DNA of 64,000 nt, from contig NC_063257.1 in assembly GCF_019578655.1 (NCBI RefSeq), forward strand, positions 27,235,939-27,299,938, read 5' to 3'. The notes beneath the pieces were generated by a model. The model made no database searches and was not told where the DNA came from. It worked only from the letters and a program-made list of their open reading frames with translations. The stretch is from Ricinus communis (Eukaryota > Streptophyta > Magnoliopsida > Malpighiales > Euphorbiaceae). The position numbers and the translations under genes were made by a program. This document shows, in pieces, positions 1 through 11,940 of the stretch; the first letter of the stretch is position 1; each line of letters opens with the position of its first letter.

Positions 1-2299
1 ATTAGTATAATGTATAACGATTTTCTCTTATCTTTGCATTGCCATGAAAATGAATGTAGACTCTAAGAGGAAATACCTTTTAATTGACAATGAGAATTCC
101 CTTTAAAGACTATAGACTAATTTCCAATCAATATGTTTTATGATAATAATGTTCAAAATTCTTATTTGATTCTGATTTGTGATTTTCCCATATAAATATA
201 CTGTTATAACTTGTGTGAATACTTAAGTAATTAGTTAGTATTTAGATTTTCTTATTTTTTAATTACTATTATAATTTTTGTTTATTTTGCTTATCCATCT
301 TAGTACCTAACCGGTTAATACAAAGTTTACCCCAATTCCCAAGTGTTCGACACCCTTCTTGCTCTATACTAAGTCCTAGAGACTAGGGTACGTAATTTAT
401 CCCACTACATATAACATTGTGAATCATATTCTTTAGGCAATTAATCTTTGTTAAGCAAAAAAAACCACTACAGAAACTATTCTAACACTAATACAAAATA
501 GTATTATAACATCATATACTTTAAATGGTATAAAAAGTCTCATAGATTTTAACCACCCTCACAACAATTATCACCAATCAACCATCATTCAAAATCTCAC
601 TCTAGGCACACTTGATGGCTAACCCTTCCTCTACATTAGCATGGTTTGGCCCTTCTCCCTTCACCGGCCGTAATCAATTGCCCTGTTGTCTAATGCGCAT
701 TAACAACCACAAACAAATCACATGGGCATATATCAATCTCAGCACATTTCAAACACATCATTGTGAGGAGGCATTTTTTGAAAACAAAGTACACTTTCAC
801 TCGCTCAAATGCATTAGATGAATGCACTTTTTAACACTAAAATGAAACTATATCAGATTGCCCCATAATTCTGAATATAAGTAATATGCAATCAATGAAA
901 TTAAGGCTATCAATGTTTGTGCTCATCAAGGAAAAGCCAAGATCTTTAGTGAACATTATATATTGATTAATTAGGCGAACTAAAAGCTGAAAAATTCTTA
1001 TTGTTGAATTGCAAAATCATCACATGTAAAATCCAACACAAACAACCTACTTTTGTTAATTATACTTCAAATTTGTAAAACCAATAGAATATATTTTGAA
1101 ATAAGTACCAATCTGAAATTTAAGCTTAAAACAACAAATTTAAGTTTATTTTTTTCCAAGTTCAATATTCAGCTCTCAAATCAAAGAAACTAACTTTGCA
1201 AAGACTTGATATCTTCTCATTGAAAGTGGCCTTTAGTCATACCCAACCAGCTCCATAAAATATCTACCTTGCACTTGCATTTCTTGCCATTTTCAGTATC
1301 TAATTCATAAATTTCACTTAGAATTCAACAAAATAATAAGCCTTTATGCTCTCCTATCATGCAGCCCCCAAATGATATATAAATTATGCTTTTAAACTCA
1401 ATCTTACGTTCCTATCTCAACAACCATGATTTTAGGGCCAACTTTGAAAATTATTGGGAATTACATATGAGGTATTTGAGTCTCATCTTCTGTAATTCTA
1501 GGTTTCCAAGTCTAAAATATGCATAAAAATTTTCACTTGAATTAGATAAATATAGAAGGAGTTAAGCATAATTTAATATGACAAGCTCAAACTATCCTGA
1601 CAGAATGAGCAATAAATTGTTTGGTCCGATTCCATAAAGATAAAGATAGAACTAGCACAAACGTAAAACTACAAAGTCATATAGGACTGCCTAAAGTTTT
1701 CTACGCATCAAGCTACCCCTAATTTGGAGTTTTCTAGCTCAAGATATGACATAAATACGAAGGCTAAAAAATTAGAAAAATCCAATCTGAGAATATGGCT
1801 CACCAGTCCTAACACAAATAAATCAAAACTCTTATAATACTTACCAAATAAACCTTTAAAGCCTTTATAGATGAAGATTATAGCCAACAAAGTGCTTAAA
1901 CCTTGAAATTCCTCTTGGAGAAAGATTAGATCAGCTTGTTTAATGAAGAAACTCTCTCAATTCCTCTCTTTCTTTTCTTATGTTAAGTGTGTGTGTATGT
2001 TTGAACATATATGTATATAGAGACTTAGGAGTAGAGAGTGGATGATTCTAGATATAGTTCAGGGTATAATTAGTTATAAAGTATCCCCTTAGGTCCTTAA
2101 TGAATTGTACATATTACTTATGAACCCTTTAACTTTTATTCTTTCATCCTAATTCAATCCACCATTTTCTTTTCATTTTAATTAAGTCCCACTATTATTT
2201 ATTATTAAACATACTTAAGTACTACCTTCATTCAATTAAGATACTATATATAAATGCAATGCTAAATGGATGAATACATACTTAGAGTACGGGTGTGAC
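1..2299 (-). mobile_element. Probable old long-LTR gypsy fragment
   Basis: No reading frame of note. Read on the minus strand, the right edge begins TGTCACACCCG, a usual start of plant gypsy LTRs, and SAT1 repeat sequence starts right after it (agatgatcaag at about 2302). On the minus strand a TATA-like stretch (ctctatatacatat, near 2010-2025) follows about 280 bases after that start, then a CT/GA-rich leader, as expected of an LTR promoter. A block near 300-390 resembles sequence found just after LTRs of some plant gypsy elements, so the LTR may end before it. The left limit is not in view. The short ORFs here (612-821 plus, 1708-1890 minus) match nothing I know. Identification is inferred; no partner LTR is present. 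Confidence 0.45.
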
Positions 2300-3206
2300 A
2301 ATAGATGATCAAGTAGCATGAGACGTAAATCCATAGGTGAAAGGGAAAAGTCTAATATAAGTGGGAATGTGAAGTTTTGATGTTTGGGATGCATATAATG
2401 AAGTAATTTAGGTTAGAGTATTTTCAGATAGGTCTACTCGAATTTACCCTTTTTTTCATTAAGCTAGTTTATAAAATTTGGGACTACGAGAGTTATTGCC
2501 CAGTCAATTCCTCTCCGTTCTTGATTTGACTCTAGTTTATTTATCTTTCTTTATTTATTTATTAATATTTAGCTTATAGTTTCTTCTTCTTATGGTATGA
2601 GGGCTTTCGCACTATAAAAACTATATGCAACTAAATACGTAAGGCCAATGAGCATATTATTTTAGTTTTCTACCTTGCAGGAAATCATGTTATTGGTTCT
2701 TTCAAGAACTTTGTGGACTTATCAACATTCGCGCTAGAGAGCATAGACTTATCATTTATGTCCTTCCTTTGTCTTGTGTTCTTTGTATGCCCTTGTATTT
2801 AAATCAACTCGATTTGATTCTTATGCTTAGCCGCACGAAAGACAACAAAGAACTTGTAATTTCTTTCCTTACTGGATCTAAAATCTTACCTATATTCTCA
2901 TTTTGTTGGTTTCTTTTGTGTCTTTCTTCCTAATCTCTATATAGTATGATGGTTTGGTTTTATTTGGGGATCATGTATACGAGTCTTGAGTGAAAGCACG
3001 TGGAAAGCGGCAATCATAAGCACCAATCTAGTACTTCGACGAATGCGGAGAAAGAAAATTAGTTGATCATGTATTGATATAATTCTCAGAATGATCATGG
3101 ACAAATCTTTTAGTGGAAAGAGGGAACGATGAGAATCGAGGCACTCCCAAATATTCCTATTCAAGGTTTGCAGCATTGGAATCTCCATCCTTCTTTGTTC
3201 CTTTAA
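2300..3206 (+). repeat. SAT1 repeat, forward unit
   Basis: First copy of the roughly 1.0-kb SAT1 unit. Landmarks in order: gatgatcaag...gacgtaaatcc, a gcataTAATGAAGTAATTT block, ggactacgagagtt, a tattcat/tttatt stretch, a TATA-like gcactataaaaact followed by atgcaac, gacttatca, a short frame starting at an ATG-like cacgaaagac block, the tagtatgatggtttgg landmark (near 2942), and gaatcgaggcac...gatctccatcc. It stops at 3206, where the next copy begins in the opposite direction. Confidence 0.8.
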
Positions 3207-4070
3207 TGAAAGAAATGAGAACATAGGTAGGATTTTGTATCCGATAAAAAAAGAAAATGCAAGTTCTTTATTCTCTTCCATGGCTAAGCGTAAGGAAGGA
3301 CGTGAGTAATAAGACTAGGTTCGCTAGTGCAACTCTTCATAAGTTCGCAAAGGTCTTGAAAGAACCCATAACTTATTTCTCTCTAAGGTAGAAAACTAAA
3401 ATATTATGCTCACTAGCCTCAAATATTCGGATGCATGCAGTTTTCATAGTGCAAAAGCCCCTTATTCTATAAAGAAGAAGAAACTAGAAGCTAAATATGA
3501 ATAAATAAATAAAGAAAGATGAATAAACTAAAGTCAAATCAAGAACTAGAGAGGAGTTGACTAGCCAACAAATCTCGTAGTCTCGAATTTTATGAGCCAG
3601 CTTAATGAAACAAGGAGAAATTCCTATAGGCCTACCTAATAACACTCCAGTTGAAATTACATTATTAGATGCATCCCAAACATCAAAATGTGCACATTCC
3701 TGCTTTCTCCATCATGCGCTTGTATTTGCATTTCCTTCTGCTTGATCATCAATTGATGCTCCAATGCACCAATGAAGCTTGTCAATTATGTCCTTATGAT
3801 TTCTTAACAAAAATAAGGAAAAATTCATGTAGGCTTACCTAATAACACTTCGACCTAATTCTCTTTATTATATGCCTCATAAACATCAAAACGCGTGCAT
3901 TCCTACTTGTGTTAATTGAAAGTAGCATGATTTCTCCTTTATGTGTATAGATTTGCATCTCGTGCTTCTTTAACATCGAGTGACACCTCAATGTCACCGG
4001 TCAAGCTTATCAATTGCACTCTTATGTTTCCATATTGAAAACAAGTGGAAATTTGCATGGGCGTACCAAA
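3207..4070 (-). repeat. SAT1 repeat, inverted unit
   Basis: From 3207 the sequence is the reverse complement of SAT1: ccatggctaagcgtaa, then gaacccataact, the inverted TATA-like segment (gcatgcagttttcatagtgc near 3434), then gagccagcttaatg. From about 3600 the inverted segment between the 'gtaggcctacc' and 'gcttgtcaatt' landmarks appears twice. The 2300-3206 and 3207-4070 copies form a large imperfect palindrome whose centre is the 3206/3207 switch. ORF 2937-3281 on the minus strand spans the switch and is a chance frame. Confidence 0.75.
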
Positions 4071-4773
4071 TAACACTTCGATCCCAAACTTATTGCTCAC
4101 GTCCTTCCTTTCTTTTATGTTCTTTGTCTACCCTTGTGTTTAAATCTATTCGATTTGATCCTTAAGCTTAACCATATAGAAAAGAACAAAGAACTTGTGA
4201 TTTTATGTAGAGAGCGTAAACACCAGTGTTGAGTGAAAGCACGTGGAAGCGGCAATCATAGGCATTGATCTAAGGCTTGGACAAATGCGAACAAAGAGAA
4301 TTAGTTGATTGAGTATTGATATCATTCTTAGAATGTTCTCGGATGAATCTTTTAAAAGAAAGAGGGAATGTTGAGAATCGAGTCTCTCCCAAATAATCTA
4401 ATCTAGGATTGGCACCATTAGGATCTCCATCATTCCTTGTTCCTCTAGGCACAATGACTTCTGATGACATCAGGATTGGCATAAGGAATCATGAGAACTC
4501 AATTGACAAGCTTGACCGATGGCATTGGGGTTTAACTTGATGATTAAGCAAGACAAGACATAAATCCACACGCTGTAAGGGATAAATCATGTTGTTTTTT
4601 ATTAATCCAAGTGTGGTAGTGCAAGCAGTCTGGTATTTAGGAGGCATATAATGAAGTAATTTAGGTTGGAGTATTATTAGGTAGGCCCACACAAAATTTT
4701 CCTTATTTTTATTAAGATGGCTCATAAAAATTTAGGACAATAAGAGTTGTTGACCAATTAGCTACTCTCTCAT
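4071..4773 (+). repeat. SAT1 repeat, forward unit
   Basis: Forward orientation resumes at attgctcacgtccttcc. The unit lacks the usual tagtatgatggtttgg landmark: a short deletion joins acttgtgattt directly to agagagcgtaaacacc near 4203. The minus-strand frame 4270-4482 is one copy of the recurring SAT1 minus-strand ORF (contains GTRNDGDPNGANP). The unit is cut at 4773 by an LTR of type D. Confidence 0.75.
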
Positions 4774-5510
4774 TGATACTAACGTGGCTAACTTATTTAA
4801 TATATTAAATTAAATATATTAAATTATAATTAAATAATTATATATTTAATAATTAAATAATTATATAATTTAATTGCAATACTCATATTCAATGTTAATG
4901 TCCTCGCCAAGGATCGTTTACCTAATCAAGCAAAAAAACTCCAATTCCTAACAAGACCCTTAAACAACTTGTACTTAAGAACCTTATTATAAAGAACTAA
5001 AGACTGTTTAACATAAGCAAAAGTTTAGATTAAACTAATTTTATAAAATAAGCCTTCACTTGAGAAATTCACCAAGTTCATAAAGAACAAAATAAGAGAA
5101 TTAACTCCAAAATAATTAATATTCAACAACTCCCTTTATATAGAAATTCGTACTAGCTTATATAGGCCTTAAAAAAATCTAATTCTATAATGATAAGGAA
5201 GCAAATAACAATAATACTAGGAATAGAACTCCTAAACTAAAAGGATAACTTAAAACAAGACTCCTAACTTTTAAAAGACTTCTTTAAATGAACAAAAATG
5301 CCTAAAATTTGTCCAACCCAAGCCAATATAATAACATGATAACTGGGCTTAAATAACATGTGATATGTGGCCCATTTTTTAATATTGGACTCCAAATAGC
5401 TTGACTTGCTTATCTTGGGTTTATCTTGTCTTGGTCAATGCCTCCATATGTTGGATTGAGTTGATAAGAGTATCTTAAGGCCCGTTGTTTTTATTAAGCC
5501 CAATCCCACA
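4774..5510 (-). mobile_element. LTR fragment, type D, copy 1
   Basis: On the plus strand it starts tgatactaacgtggctaac, near-identical to the start of the copies at 61132 and 63017 (tgatacgaacatggctaac) and to the inverted end of the piece at 14876-15165. It shares with them the blocks ttcaatgttaatgtc, accttattataaag and tcacttgagaaattcacc. It ends near 5510, where SAT1 resumes (agacttgtcacttacg). No coding part and no clear TSD, so it is a truncated or solo LTR. An AT-only insert near its start is absent from the other copies. Confidence 0.65.
4795..4875. repeat. AT-only palindrome-rich tract
   Basis: About 80 bases of almost pure A/T made of overlapping inverted repeats (for example aattaaataattatata and its near mirror images). 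It replaces the tgtgccaaacc segment found at this point in the other type D copies, so it is an expansion private to this copy. It could extrude as a cruciform or act as a matrix-attachment-like sequence; neither is shown. Confidence 0.6.
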
Positions 5511-6185
5511 TAGACTTGTCACTTACGTCCTTCCTTTCTTTTGCGCTCTTTAAGTCAATTCGGTTTGATCCTTTCGCGTAGCTGTATGGAAGAGAATAAA
5601 GAACTTGTGATTTCTTTCCTTATCAGATATGAAATCCCACCTATGTTCTCATTCAGTTCGTTTTTTTTGTTCCACTAAATTTAATCTCAGTCTAGTTTGA
5701 TGTTTTGGTTTTATTTGGGGAGCATAAATACAAGTGTTGATTAAAAGCGCATGGAAGCGGCAATCATAAGCACTGATACAATGCTTGGACAAATGCGAAG
5801 AAAGAAAATTAGATGATTGAGTATTGATATCATTATCAGAATGAACGCGAATGAATCTTTTGGAGGAAAGAGACAACGCCGAGAATCGAGGCACACCTTA
5901 ATGTTTCAATTCAGGATTTGCACCATTGGGATCTGCATCATTCCGTGTTCCTCCAGGCACTAGGACTCCTGATGCCATAAGGATTGGCATAAGGAATCAT
6001 GGGAATGCAATTGACAAGCTTGACTGATGGCATTAGGGCGTGACTTGATGATCTAGCAAGATGAGACATCCACATGCATAAGGGAGAAATCATGTTGCTT
6101 TTGATTAATCTAAGGGGAATGCGTACATTTTTATGTTTGGGACACATATAGTTATGTCATTTGGGTCGGGGATTAGGTATGCCCA
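5511..6185 (+). repeat. SAT1 repeat, forward unit
   Basis: Forward SAT1 from agacttgtcacttacg through the landmark tagtttgatgttttgg (near 5692), gaatcgaggcacacc and gcataaggaatcatggg to a 'gtatgccca' block. The minus-strand frames 5649-5894 and 5938-6147 are copies of the recurring SAT1 minus-strand ORF, broken by a frameshift. It ends where inverted sequence starts (gtcttcataagtccgc). Confidence 0.75.
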
Positions 6186-7140
6186 CATGAGTCTTCATAA
6201 GTCCGCAAAGGTCTTGAAAGAACCCATAATTTATTTCTCCGCAAGGTAGGAAACTAAAATAATGTGTTCACTAGCCTTAGATATTTGGTTGTATGTGATT
6301 TTCATAGTGGAAAAGTCGTCATTCCATAAGAAGAAGAAACTAGAAGTTACATATGAATAAAGAAATAATAAAGACAAACTAAAGTCAAATCAAGAATGAG
6401 AGAGGAGTTGACTGGCCAACAACTCTCGTGGTCTCAAGTTTCACTAGCTAGCTTAATAAAGATAAGAGAAAATTCTTGTAGGCCTACCTAATAACACTCA
6501 GCCTAAATTACATCATTATGTTCATCCCCAACATCAAAATATGCACATTCTCGCTTAGATTAATTGAAAGTAACATGATTTCTCCATCACACGCTTTGAT
6601 TTGCATCTCGTCCTGCTTGATCATCAAGTCATGCTCCAATACCACCAGTGAAGCTTGTTAATTATGTTCCCATGATTTTTTAATGGAAACAAGGTTAATT
6701 TTGTGTGGACGTACCTAATAATACTCTGTCCCAATTTACTTCATTATATGCCTCTTAAACATTAACACAAGCATTCTCGCTTGGATTAATCAAAAGCAAC
6801 ATGATTTCTCCATCACATGCTTGGATTTGCATCTCATCCTGCTTGATCATCAAGTCACGCTCTAATGCCATCGGTGAAGCTTATCAATTATGTTCCTATA
6901 ATTCCTTAATAAAAATAAGGTTAATTTCGCGTGGGCATACCTTATAACACTCTAGCCTAATTTACTTCATTATATGCCTCTTAAACATCAAAACGCATGC
7001 ATTTCTGCTTTTATTAATTGAAAGTAGCATGATTTCTCCCTTAGGAATATGGATTTGCATCTCGTGCTGCTTGATCATCAAGTCACGCCTCAATACCACT
7101 AGTCAAGCTTGTCAATTGCGTTCTCATGATTCTTAAATAA
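6186..7140 (-). repeat. SAT1 repeat, inverted, with internal triplication
   Basis: Inverted SAT1, including the inverted TATA-like segment near 6290. From about 6455 the segment running from 'aataaggttaattt' through 'cctaataacactc', 'atgcctcttaaacat', 'gcatgatttctcc' and 'cttgatcatcaagtca' to 'gcttgtcaatt' occurs three times in tandem (about 6460-6685, 6686-6905 and 6906-7140), a period of roughly 225 bases. Each repeat ends near the same sequence, consistent with unequal crossing-over. Confidence 0.7.
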
Positions 7141-9663
7141 TCAAGCAAGAGGAGAGATAAATTCATGCTTGTAGAGGAGAAATCATGTTGTTTTCAATTA
7201 ATCCAAGCGTTGCTAGGCCCATGCTAATTTTCCATTATTTTTGTTAAATTTGCTCATCAAATTTGGGATCATGAGAGTTATTGCATAGTCAACTACTCTC
7301 AGTTCTTGTTTGGCTTTAGTTTATCCATATTTCCTTATCAATTTATTCAAATTTATCTTCTAGTTCTTTGTTTTATGGAATGAGGGTTTTAAAATATAAA
7401 AACTGCATGCTACTTTAGGCAAGTTAGCATATTATTTCAGTGTAATAATTTTGTGGGAAATCAAGTTATCAGTTCTTTTAAGAACTTTACGAACTTATCA
7501 ACACTCGCGCTAGTGAACATAGACTTATCTCTCACGTTCTTTCATTCTTTTATGCTCTTTATCCGCCCCTTGTGTTTAAAATGAATTTGATTTGATCCTT
7601 ATGCTTAGTTGTATAAAAGAGAATAAAAAACTTGTGATTTCTTTCCTTATTTCATCCAAAATCTTACCTATTTTCTCATTTTGTTCATTTGTTTTATGCC
7701 TCTCTTTCTAATCTTTGTACAATATAATGGTTTTATTTTATTTAGGGAGCATAAGTACGAGTATTGAGTGAAAGTGCTTAGAAGCGGCAATCATAGGCAC
7801 TGATCCAATGCTTGGACAAATGAAAAGAAAGAAAATTAGTTAAACATCTATTGATATCATTTTTCGAATCGAGGCACATTAAATATTCTGATACAGGATT
7901 TGCACCATTGGAATCTCCATTATTCCTTATTCCTCTAGTCATGATGACTTCTGATGACAGAAGGATTGACATAACGAATCATGGGAACTTAATTGACAAG
8001 CTTGACCGATGGCATTTTGCTTAGTTTAATGATCAAGTAGAACGAGATGTAAATCCATGGTCGTAAGGGAGAAATCATAAAATTCAAGCGTAATACAAGC
8101 AACAATGCGAGCATTTTGATGTTAGGGCCACATTTAATGAAGAAATTTGGTTTGGGGTATTATTAGGTAGGCCTAGATGAATTCTCCCTTGTTTGTGTTA
8201 AGCTGGCCCATAAAAGTTTAGACTACAAGAGTTGTTGACCAGTCAACTACTCTCTTGTACTATAAAAATCACATGCAACCAAATACTTGCAGTGAACATA
8301 TTATTTGAGTTCTTTACCTTGTTGAAATCAAGATATGGGTTCTTTTAAGAACTTTGCAGACTTATCAAGACTCATTCTAGTGAACATAGACTTATCGCTT
8401 ATGTCATTCCTTTCTTTTGTGTTCTTTGTCCCTTGTGTTTAAGTCAATTCGATTTGATCCATTCGCTTAGCCGTACGAAAGAAAATAAAGAACTTGTGAT
8501 TTCTTTCCTTATCAGATCCAAAATCCCATCTATGTTCTCATTTTGCTCGTTTCTTTTGTTCCACTGTATCTAATCTCTGTCTAGTTTGATGGTTTGGTTT
8601 TATTAGGCGAGCATAAATACAATTGACAAGCTTGGTCGGTGGCATTATGGCATGACTTGATGATCTAGCAAGGAAAATGAAAACATATCCACGTAAGGGA
8701 GAAATCATGTTGCTTTCGATTAATCCAAGTGGGAATGCGTGCATTTTGATGTCTAGGATGCATTTAATTATGTAATTTGGACCGGAGTGTTATTAGGTAT
8801 GCACATATAAATTCTCCCCTATTTTAATCTAGCTCATAAAATTTGGGACTATGAGAGTTGTTGACACAACTAAATTTGGGACTATGAGAGTTATGGACTA
8901 GTCAACTCCTCTTTTTCTAGTATGATAGTTTGGTTTTATATAGGGAGCATAAACATGATTGTTAAGAAAAAGCTCATGGAAGCGCTAATTATAGGCACTG
9001 ATTCAATACTTGGACTAATGCAAAGAAAGAAAATTAGTTGATCAAGTATTAATATCAGTCTTCGAATGATTACAAATAAAACTTTTAGAGCAAAAAAGGA
9101 ACGATGAGAATTAAGGCCTATTCCTTGTACCTCTAGGCACAAGGACTCGTGATGACGCGAGGATTGGTGTAAGGAATCATAGGAATGCAATTGAAAAGGT
9201 TGACCAGTAACATTGGGGCCTAGCTTGATGATCAAGCAAAACGAGACATAAATCGATGCACGATAGTGAGAAATCATATGGGTTTCAATTAATCTAAGTG
9301 TAATACTAGTGGGAATGTGAGCATTTTGATGTCCAAAATGTATATAAAGAAGTATTTTGGGTCAGGTTATTATTAGGTAGGCCTTTAGTTTATTCATCCT
9401 TTTTTATTTATTTATTTATATTTAGCTTCTTATTTCTTCTTCATATGAAATTAGGGCTTTCACACTATAAAAACTACAAGCAACCGAATAATTAAGACCA
9501 GTGAGCATATTGTTTTAGTTTTCTACCTGGTGGGAAATCAAGTTATGTATTCTTGCAAGAACTTTGTAGACTTATGAAGACCCGCACTAGCAAACCTAAA
9601 TTTGGAATCGAGGCACACCACAATATTCCAATTCAACATTTGGACTATTGGGATCTCCACCAT
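7141..9663 (+). repeat. SAT1 repeat, three partial forward units
   Basis: Three successive forward units, each with different internal deletions. Landmarks: TATA-like segments near 7397, 8260 and 9466; tagtatgatggtttgg-type landmarks near 7722, 8583 and 8920. The unit at about 8610 has lost the part between the gagcataaatac and caattgacaagctt blocks. The next has a duplicated 'ttgggactatgagagtt' (8845-8895). Minus-strand frames 7778-7972, 8538-8744 and 8936-9277 are decayed copies of the SAT1 minus-strand ORF. No gene is evident. Confidence 0.75.
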
Positions 9664-10875
9664 TGATAAGAAACCATCTAGCATAAGAAATCCTACTACA
9701 ACAAGGAATCCTAATGATGCAAATCCTATTCTGACAAGGAGTCCTACTATAACTAGGAGTTCTACTCCAACAAGGAGTCCTAATGATATTAGGAGTCTAA
9801 ATGACATCAAGAATTCAAGTGACCTTAGGAATCCTGATCCAGCTGGGATTCAAGATCCACTTCATATCCATTGAGACCCAATTACAAAGGTCCAAGGCTA
9901 AGAAGATAAAAGAAGCTCTCAATGGCCTTATTCAAGACATTTGGGCTAAGGACACATCAAGGCTTGAAGAGTTGGATTCAAATTCAAGGCTTATTAATCT
10001 AATTAAGTTTATTGGGCTTGAATAAATCTAACATGGGCTTAATGAACATAAAGGAGCATAAAGGAGTTTAGGCCTAATTAGCTCCAACAAAGATGGCCCA
10101 TGCATGTGACTTAAAGAAACTAGGGTTTCTTACCCCTAATGGGCAGCTACATAGTACTTTAGGAGTATTAGGACTTTGTTTTTTAGTTATATTTTTTACT
10201 TTGGATGTTTGTCTCTATCCTATTTGAGTTGTAAAGGCTATTAAAGCCTTAATAGCTTAGAATTAGGGTTTTCTAAAGGCTATTAAAGCCTAGTACGAAT
10301 TTTCAAGTTCATTAATTGATTAATGATTAATATATTTTATGAGTTTATACTTTATTCTTAGTTCTTCTTTAGAGCTAATTCGAACTTATCAAGCAATTCA
10401 TTATTTGTGGCATTTAAATCCAACTTATCAATTTAGAATCCATATTAAATTTTGGTGTCTTCTACCTTTAATACGTTAGTTTTGATAGTTTAATATACTT
10501 GAAGGGTCTAAGGTTTCCATTGATCTAGTTCTAGATAGATTTTGGGCAATGATATCAAACTTGTATATGGGTTTAATCCTTTAATATAGATTAGGTTTTG
10601 TATTCTTGTTTAAATGTAAATCTTACTTATCAAGGAGTTGATCTATCCTTGTGGATTAGGTTTACGGGACTTAGTTTTCCTTCGGTTCTAATTCTTTATC
10701 ATCTTTCTAAGAAATCTGCCTTCTAACTTTTCTTACAGCAAATGGAACTCAAACTGAAAGTCCAACTTCCACTAGTAAGAAGGAAAGAAAAGAAAGAGTT
10801 CTTGGGGTTTTCATGTTAATGTGTTGGGGGTCCATAATTCAAAAGGGGTTCTCAAGCTTATTCATGGAGGTTATG
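9664..10875 (+). mobile_element. Type C gypsy 3' coding end plus LTR, copy 1
   Basis: Starts with an 18-bp minisatellite encoding six-residue repeats. A second frame follows (ORF 9801-10025) with the peptide RSKAKKIKEALNGLIQDIW, a motif type seen at the C-terminus of plant Ty3/gypsy polyproteins. The two frames differ, so a frameshift has occurred. Downstream is LTR-like sequence with taaagcc repeats and ctagtacgaatt. It ends gcttattcatggaggt, the reverse complement of the start of the copies at 11086 and 18741. No full element surrounds it. Confidence 0.65.
9680..9850 (+). repeat. 18-bp coding minisatellite (six-residue repeat)
   Basis: Nine to ten variants of an 18-base unit of the form aggaatcctactacaac / aggagtcctaatgatatt. 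In frame these encode RNPTTT, RNPNDA, RSPTIT, RSSTPT, RSPNDI, RSLNDI and similar hexapeptides. Related arrays lie on the minus strand at about 11790-11935, 19460-19640 and 61795-61985. Length is kept in multiples of three with few exceptions, which suggests it was once translated. Confidence 0.75.
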
Positions 10876-11085
10876 GAATGAGGACTTTTCCACTATAAGA
10901 AATGCACGCAACTGAATACTTAAGGCGAATGAGCATATTATTTCAGGTTTCTACCTTGCAGAAAATCAAGTTTTGGGTTCTTTCAAGAGCTTTATGGACT
11001 TATCAACATTCACTCTCACGAGCATAGACTTATCGCTCACGTTCTTCTTTTCTTTTGTGTTTTGTTGATCGTGTATTGATATCAT
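10876..11085 (+). repeat. SAT1 sliver between two LTRs
   Basis: About 210 bases of forward SAT1: atggaatgaggactttt, the TATA-like cactataagaaatgcacgcaac, and gacttatcgctcacg. An internal deletion then joins ttttgtgt to ttgttgatcgtgtattgatatcat. It is flanked by oppositely oriented copies of the type C LTR. Confidence 0.75.
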
Positions 11086-11940
11086 TGATATGGAACCTCC
11101 ATGAATAAGCTTGAGAACCCCTTTTGAATTGTGGACCCCCAACATATTAACATGAAAACCTAAGAGCCAATTTAGTTCAACCCCTATGAAAGGTTAGAAA
11201 ACAGATTACTAAGAAAGATGATCAAGAATTAGAATTTAGAAAACTTGTCCCTAGATTCCAATTTTGAAACACTCCATAAGAACATGATCAATCTACTTGA
11301 ATGTTTCTTAAGCATGCATTCTATATAAGAACACAAAGACAAAGCAAACAAGCTTTAAGGTAAAAATACCAATTATTATTCAATTTTTAACTTTAACTTT
11401 TTTTAATTCATTACACTAAAATTCGTACTAGCCTTATATAGGCCTTAGAAAACCCTAAATCTTAACTAATAAGGATATACTCCAACATGTAATCTAGGTT
11501 AAAGATAACCTTTCTAACTAAAAGAGATAACTTAAACGAAGTCCTAATTAGGTTAAAATACATGTGTGGCCGGCCAAAATAAGCCATAAAATTCTAGTTT
11601 ACATAAGTCATATAGATTGACCTTATAACATAAGCCAAGTTAGGCCCAAAGTTTTCATATGCTCCAATTCCGCTTTTTTGAATCGAACTAGGACTCCTAG
11701 TTAAATTAGGATCAAACTAGAACTTAAATCCAATTCTTCAAGCCTTGATATGTCCTTAGCCCAAATGTCTTGGATAAGCTCATTGACTTGTAATTTGAAT
11801 CGAACTAGGACTCCCAGTTAAATTAGGATTCCTAGTTGAATTAGGATTTCTTTCATTGCTTAAACTCTTAATATCATCAGGACTGATTGCAGAATTATGA
11901 TCCCTAGTTGAAAGGACTCCTTATTTGATTAGGATGCCGA
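11086..11940 (-). mobile_element. Type C LTR plus coding end, copy 2
   Basis: Begins on the plus strand tgatatggaacctccatgaa, the LTR end in minus orientation. It continues as the inverse of copy 1: nctagccttatataggcc, then on the minus strand the LIQDIWAKD peptide region near 11760-11790, then the 18-bp minisatellite to about 11935. Relative to copy 1, the KAKKIKEALNG part is deleted. SAT1 resumes at gccgagaatcg. With copy 1 it makes an inverted pair around a 210-base SAT1 sliver. Confidence 0.65.

Noticed and set aside
612..821. 69-codon ORF as a possible host exon
   Set aside because: No known domain, no supporting splice pattern, and it lies in probable LTR sequence.
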